The position numbers were made by a program, and so were the translations under genes. 51,369 nt of DNA from a virus. This document shows, in pieces, positions 49,806-51,369 of the stretch. Below the pieces are notes generated by a model. That model had not been told where the DNA came from, searched no databases, and saw only the letters and a program-made list of their open reading frames with translations. Location of the stretch: positions 1-51,369 of the IMG/VR virus record IMGVR_UViG_3300009184_004920; one strand, 5' to 3'. The stretch's first letter is position 1. Each line of letters begins with the position of its first letter.

Positions 49806-49857
49806 TAAGAAGACTATTTAAAGCTTTCCTATTTAGTATTAGGGGGTTTCGAATTTG
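49806..49857 (+). repeat. second conserved early element, copy 3 (with insertion)
   Basis: AAGAAGAC TATTTA ... CTATTTAGTATTAGG ... TTTCGAATTTG; the extra segment AAAGCTTTCC separates two partial TATTTA units. Confidence 0.5.
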
Positions 49858-49876
49858 GATTTTTATCTTTTTCTAT

Positions 49877-49904
49877 TTGACGGAAGCGCTTTTGCCTCTA
49901 TAGT
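49877..49904 (+). promoter_or_regulatory. early promoter, leaderless design
   Basis: TTGACG-N16-TATAGT; 6 nt then ATG at 49911. Confidence 0.65.
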
Positions 49905-49910
49905 AGAAAC

Positions 49911-50117
49911 ATGAACCACACATTAGAAACCGCAGGCAACCTACTCCGTCAAATCAGTGAAGAAAGCAGAGGCGTGGCCTTGACAAAGGAACAGGCGCAC
50001 ATTTTCAACGCAGTGTTCTACAGGGGCATGCTGGAAGACCTCATTGTCGGCAACGAAACAATTGCCAAACATTTTGAAGAACGCCTTGACCTTGTGCGAA
50101 AATATAATAAGCTCTAA
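49911..50117 (+). CDS. small early hypothetical protein
   Basis: 68 residues: MNHTLETAGNLLRQISEESR, helical throughout. No family recognised. First gene of a tightly linked set (49911, 50120, 50326, 50453). Confidence 0.62.
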   Translation: MNHTLETAGNLLRQISEESRGVALTKEQAHIFNAVFYRGMLEDLIVGNETIAKHFEERLDLVRKYNKL

Positions 50118-50119
50118 TC

Positions 50120-50329
50120 ATGAACAAAACAGACATCAACTGGCGAGACATTCACGAAGATGATTCCATCTTTGAAAAAGAAAACAAGAATCGCGCAATT
50201 CTTGTCCAAACAAATGTTGCAAATTCTCCAATGAGTGCAAGAGTGACTATAGCGCGATATGTTAGCATCTTAAACAATCGTGATTTTTCTTTGGAAGAAA
50301 ACGTTACTTTTTACGCTTTCCTAACATGA
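50120..50329 (+). CDS. small early hypothetical protein
   Basis: 69 residues: MNKTDINWRDIHEDDSIFEK, then ARVTIARYVSILNNRDFSLE. Starts 2 nt after the previous stop, so translation is coupled. No family recognised. Confidence 0.6.
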   Translation: MNKTDINWRDIHEDDSIFEKENKNRAILVQTNVANSPMSARVTIARYVSILNNRDFSLEENVTFYAFLT

Positions 50330-50460
50330 AACATCACCTCGGCACAATCTCAGACCGCGAATTAAAAAAGCGCGTGCGCAAAGACCTTCCGCCGCCGCCG
50401 CAGAAACATAAGAGCGCGAAAGATTACCGCCGCAATCCCAAACATAAAAACAATGGATAG
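50326..50460 (+). CDS. very small basic, proline-containing early protein
   Basis: 44 residues: MKHHLGTISDRELKKRVRKD, then LPPPPQKHKSAKDYRRNPKH. Very basic. The ATGA overlap with the upstream stop and the 8-nt overlap with the next gene support it. Function unknown. Confidence 0.55.
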   Translation: MKHHLGTISDRELKKRVRKDLPPPPQKHKSAKDYRRNPKHKNNG

Positions 50461-50635
50461 CTTCAGAGCAGAACAAAAGAAAGAATGCCTTGACGGCAGC
50501 AAAAACAAACGCGCCAAATATGGTTGCCGTTGCTGCTGCAAAATTCGAGACGTTAGCGAGCACAAGAAATTCTCTCGCGCCCTTGCGCGTGCGAGGCTCA
50601 AAAATAAAGACAAAAAAGACTTGCCAGAAGAATAA
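50453..50635 (+). CDS. small basic Cys-rich early protein
   Basis: 60 residues with GCRCCCK at 24-30 and a Lys/Arg-rich C-terminal half (FSRALARARLKNKDKKDL). Could be a metal- or nucleic-acid-binding peptide. Starts inside the end of the preceding gene. The next promoter overlaps its end. Confidence 0.55.
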   Translation: MDSFRAEQKKECLDGSKNKRAKYGCRCCCKIRDVSEHKKFSRALARARLKNKDKKDLPEE

Positions 50636-50648
50636 AAACTGTTATCTT
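50621..50648 (+). promoter_or_regulatory. early promoter, leaderless design
   Basis: TTGCCA-N16-TATCTT; 6 nt then ATG at 50655. The -35 lies inside the 50453 gene. Confidence 0.6.
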
Positions 50649-50654
50649 GCCAGC

Positions 50655-51032
50655 ATGACCCAAGCACAATTCCACAACAAAGTTCTGACTCATTACTTTG
50701 AAGCTCGCAATAAAAAACGTAATCATGCAATCTCTCAAACGATTGCGGAAATCGAAAGCAAATCAAACGAGGCAGATCAAACAAAACAAAAGCTTTTACC
50801 TAAAATGACCAAAGGGAAAGCTAAACCGTTTGAATCAATGGAATTTTATGAAGCGCGGGGCGTTTATGCCGCCCTTGTTGGTTTGGCTTACACATTGCGA
50901 GAAGCACGCAAGCAAATCTTTTACGACATTGATGAAATTGCTCACTTGACAAGGCCAGAGTGGAATGGCCGCGAACCTTTGCGGGAAGAAGTTGACACCG
51001 AAAAAATGTATGAAATTTTAAGTGACGTATAA
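50655..51032 (+). CDS. early hypothetical protein
   Basis: 125 residues from MTQAQFHNKVLTHYFEARNK; helical, charged, with FYEARGVYAALVGLAYTLREARKQIFYDIDEI in the second half. No family recognised. The ATG at 50655 is fixed by the promoter; an upstream in-frame ATG at 50490 lies inside another gene. Largest gene of the early region. Confidence 0.65.
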   Translation: MTQAQFHNKVLTHYFEARNKKRNHAISQTIAEIESKSNEADQTKQKLLPKMTKGKAKPFESMEFYEARGVYAALVGLAYTLREARKQIFYDIDEIAHLTRPEWNGREPLREEVDTEKMYEILSDV

Positions 51033-51052
51033 ACTTTCTTGACTTTCTCTCG

Positions 51053-51112
51053 CCTAGGGGACAAGAGGCTCCATGCCTCGATCAACGGAGAAATCCCGCG
51101 ACTTACCCTAGG
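51053..51112 (+). other. possible three-way-junction RNA structure
   Basis: Outer arms CCTAGGG / CCCTAGG (7 bp) enclose GAGGC-TCCAT-GCCTC (5 bp) and a short GGA-GAAA-TCC hairpin. It lies just before repeat copy F and uses the CCTAGG arm that in other copies pairs with ACCTAGG. Confidence 0.35.
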
Positions 51113-51161
51113 TGGGGGGCTTAATACGTTTACCTATGCCAAGCGGCCTGGGATAGGTAAA
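51107..51161 (+). repeat. early intergenic repeat, copy F
   Basis: TTTACCTA-N17-TAGGTAAA at 51129-51161, followed by the same AATCCCTA as other copies. The upstream CCTAGGT is 15 nt away, so the alternative stem is weakened here. Confidence 0.83.
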
Positions 51162-51271
51162 ATCCCTATGCTCTCTTAGGGAACACTCCTAGGGGATAAC
51201 CTTGTCAAGCACTTTCTAAAAGCGTGCCAAGTTTACAAGAATAAAAAAGAATAAAAAACGCACAAAATGAT

Positions 51272-51300
51272 TTGCGCTCTTTCTTTGCGTGTGCTAAGTT
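51272..51300 (+). promoter_or_regulatory. early promoter
   Basis: TTGCGC-N17-TAAGTT; 10 nt then ATG at 51311. An inverted TTGGCA box (AGCGTGCCAAGT, 51221-51232) lies 40 nt upstream. Confidence 0.5.
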
Positions 51301-51310
51301 TACCTTGCCT

Positions 51311-51369
51311 ATGAAAAAACAAACACAAGCCATTGATGTGCTGGTCAACCTAGTTGACTGGATGATGAC
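51311..51369 (+). CDS. early protein, 3' end beyond the window
   Basis: Only the first 19 codons are visible: MKKQTQAIDVLVNLVDWMM. The start is supported by the upstream promoter. Nothing can be said about function. Confidence 0.5.
   Translation, partial: MKKQTQAIDVLVNLVDWMM

Noticed and set aside
51053-51112. Hammerhead ribozyme in the three-way junction
   Set aside because: The CTGANGA core strand is missing.
51074-51112. Twelve-codon open frame starting at 51074
   Set aside because: No -10 box is placed before it and it overlaps the structured element; too short to support.
46313-51161. TTTACCTA/TAGGTAAA hairpins as ordinary intrinsic terminators
   Set aside because: The bases after the second arm are AATCCCTA or AATTCCTA with no T run, and copy C lies directly behind a genuine terminator.

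Overview
The window is a piece of a large tailed double-stranded DNA phage genome (class Caudoviricetes). It carries a complete virion module: terminase large subunit, portal, fused protease/scaffold, HK97-type capsid, decoration-like protein, neck proteins, tail tube, a 2526-residue tape measure, distal tail proteins and fibres. It also carries a bacterial-type replicase (DnaE, cut by the left edge), a Clp ATPase, PhoH, a sigma factor and a nucleotide deaminase. I see no sheath or contractile baseplate gene, so a long flexible (siphovirus-like) tail is the best guess. The host cannot be named. The early promoters look sigma70-like (TTGnnn, 16-17 nt, TATnnT), and Shine-Dalgarno sequences occur only at some genes.

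Layout. 1-8301 (+): DnaE C-terminus, ClpA/ClpC-like ATPase, a small basic protein, a terminator, a degenerate aminoglycoside-phosphotransferase-like protein (probable pseudokinase), a GIY-YIG homing endonuclease, a small CYSQ-motif protein, a fibre, an unknown protein and a SET-domain protein. 8298-27446 (-): fibre and tail-tip genes, tape measure and three genes upstream of it. 27495-30652 (+): a flipped block with neck/tail-completion genes and the tail tube, closed by a bidirectional terminator. 30715-44365 (-): connectors, capsid, decoration protein, protease/scaffold, portal, terminase, ERCC4/XPF-like nuclease, a possible small terminase, sigma factor, zinc ribbon, a membrane protein, PhoH and another tube-fold protein. 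44400-44807 (+): deaminase. 44808-45204: the only gene-free stretch over 300 bases, rich in G runs and inverted repeats. 45205-51369 (+): more than twenty very small genes, visibly richer in C and G than the left part, interpreted as the early region.

How it seems to work. Two regulatory grammars can be read directly. In the structural half, starts on both strands are preceded by a motif close to GTGTAATTATAA, usually within 20 nt of the ATG. The gene at 41408-42094 looks like a phage sigma factor and is the natural candidate to read it. In the small-gene half, most genes have their own TTGnnn/TATnnT promoter whose -10 box ends only 5-10 nt before the ATG, so the mRNAs should be leaderless or nearly so. 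Six intergenic modules there share two overlapping, mutually exclusive inverted repeats: TTTACCTA-N17-TAGGTAAA with an invariant 17-nt spacing, and CCTAGG(T)...(A)CCTAGG.

Other unusual content: a tape measure with two possible PD-(D/E)XK-like segments and an EF-hand-like loop between GGYIPNF motifs; four tail-tube-fold paralogues; a C2H2 finger fused to an ERCC4 nuclease beside the terminase; and a 63-nt tRNA-like element with a collapsed anticodon arm.
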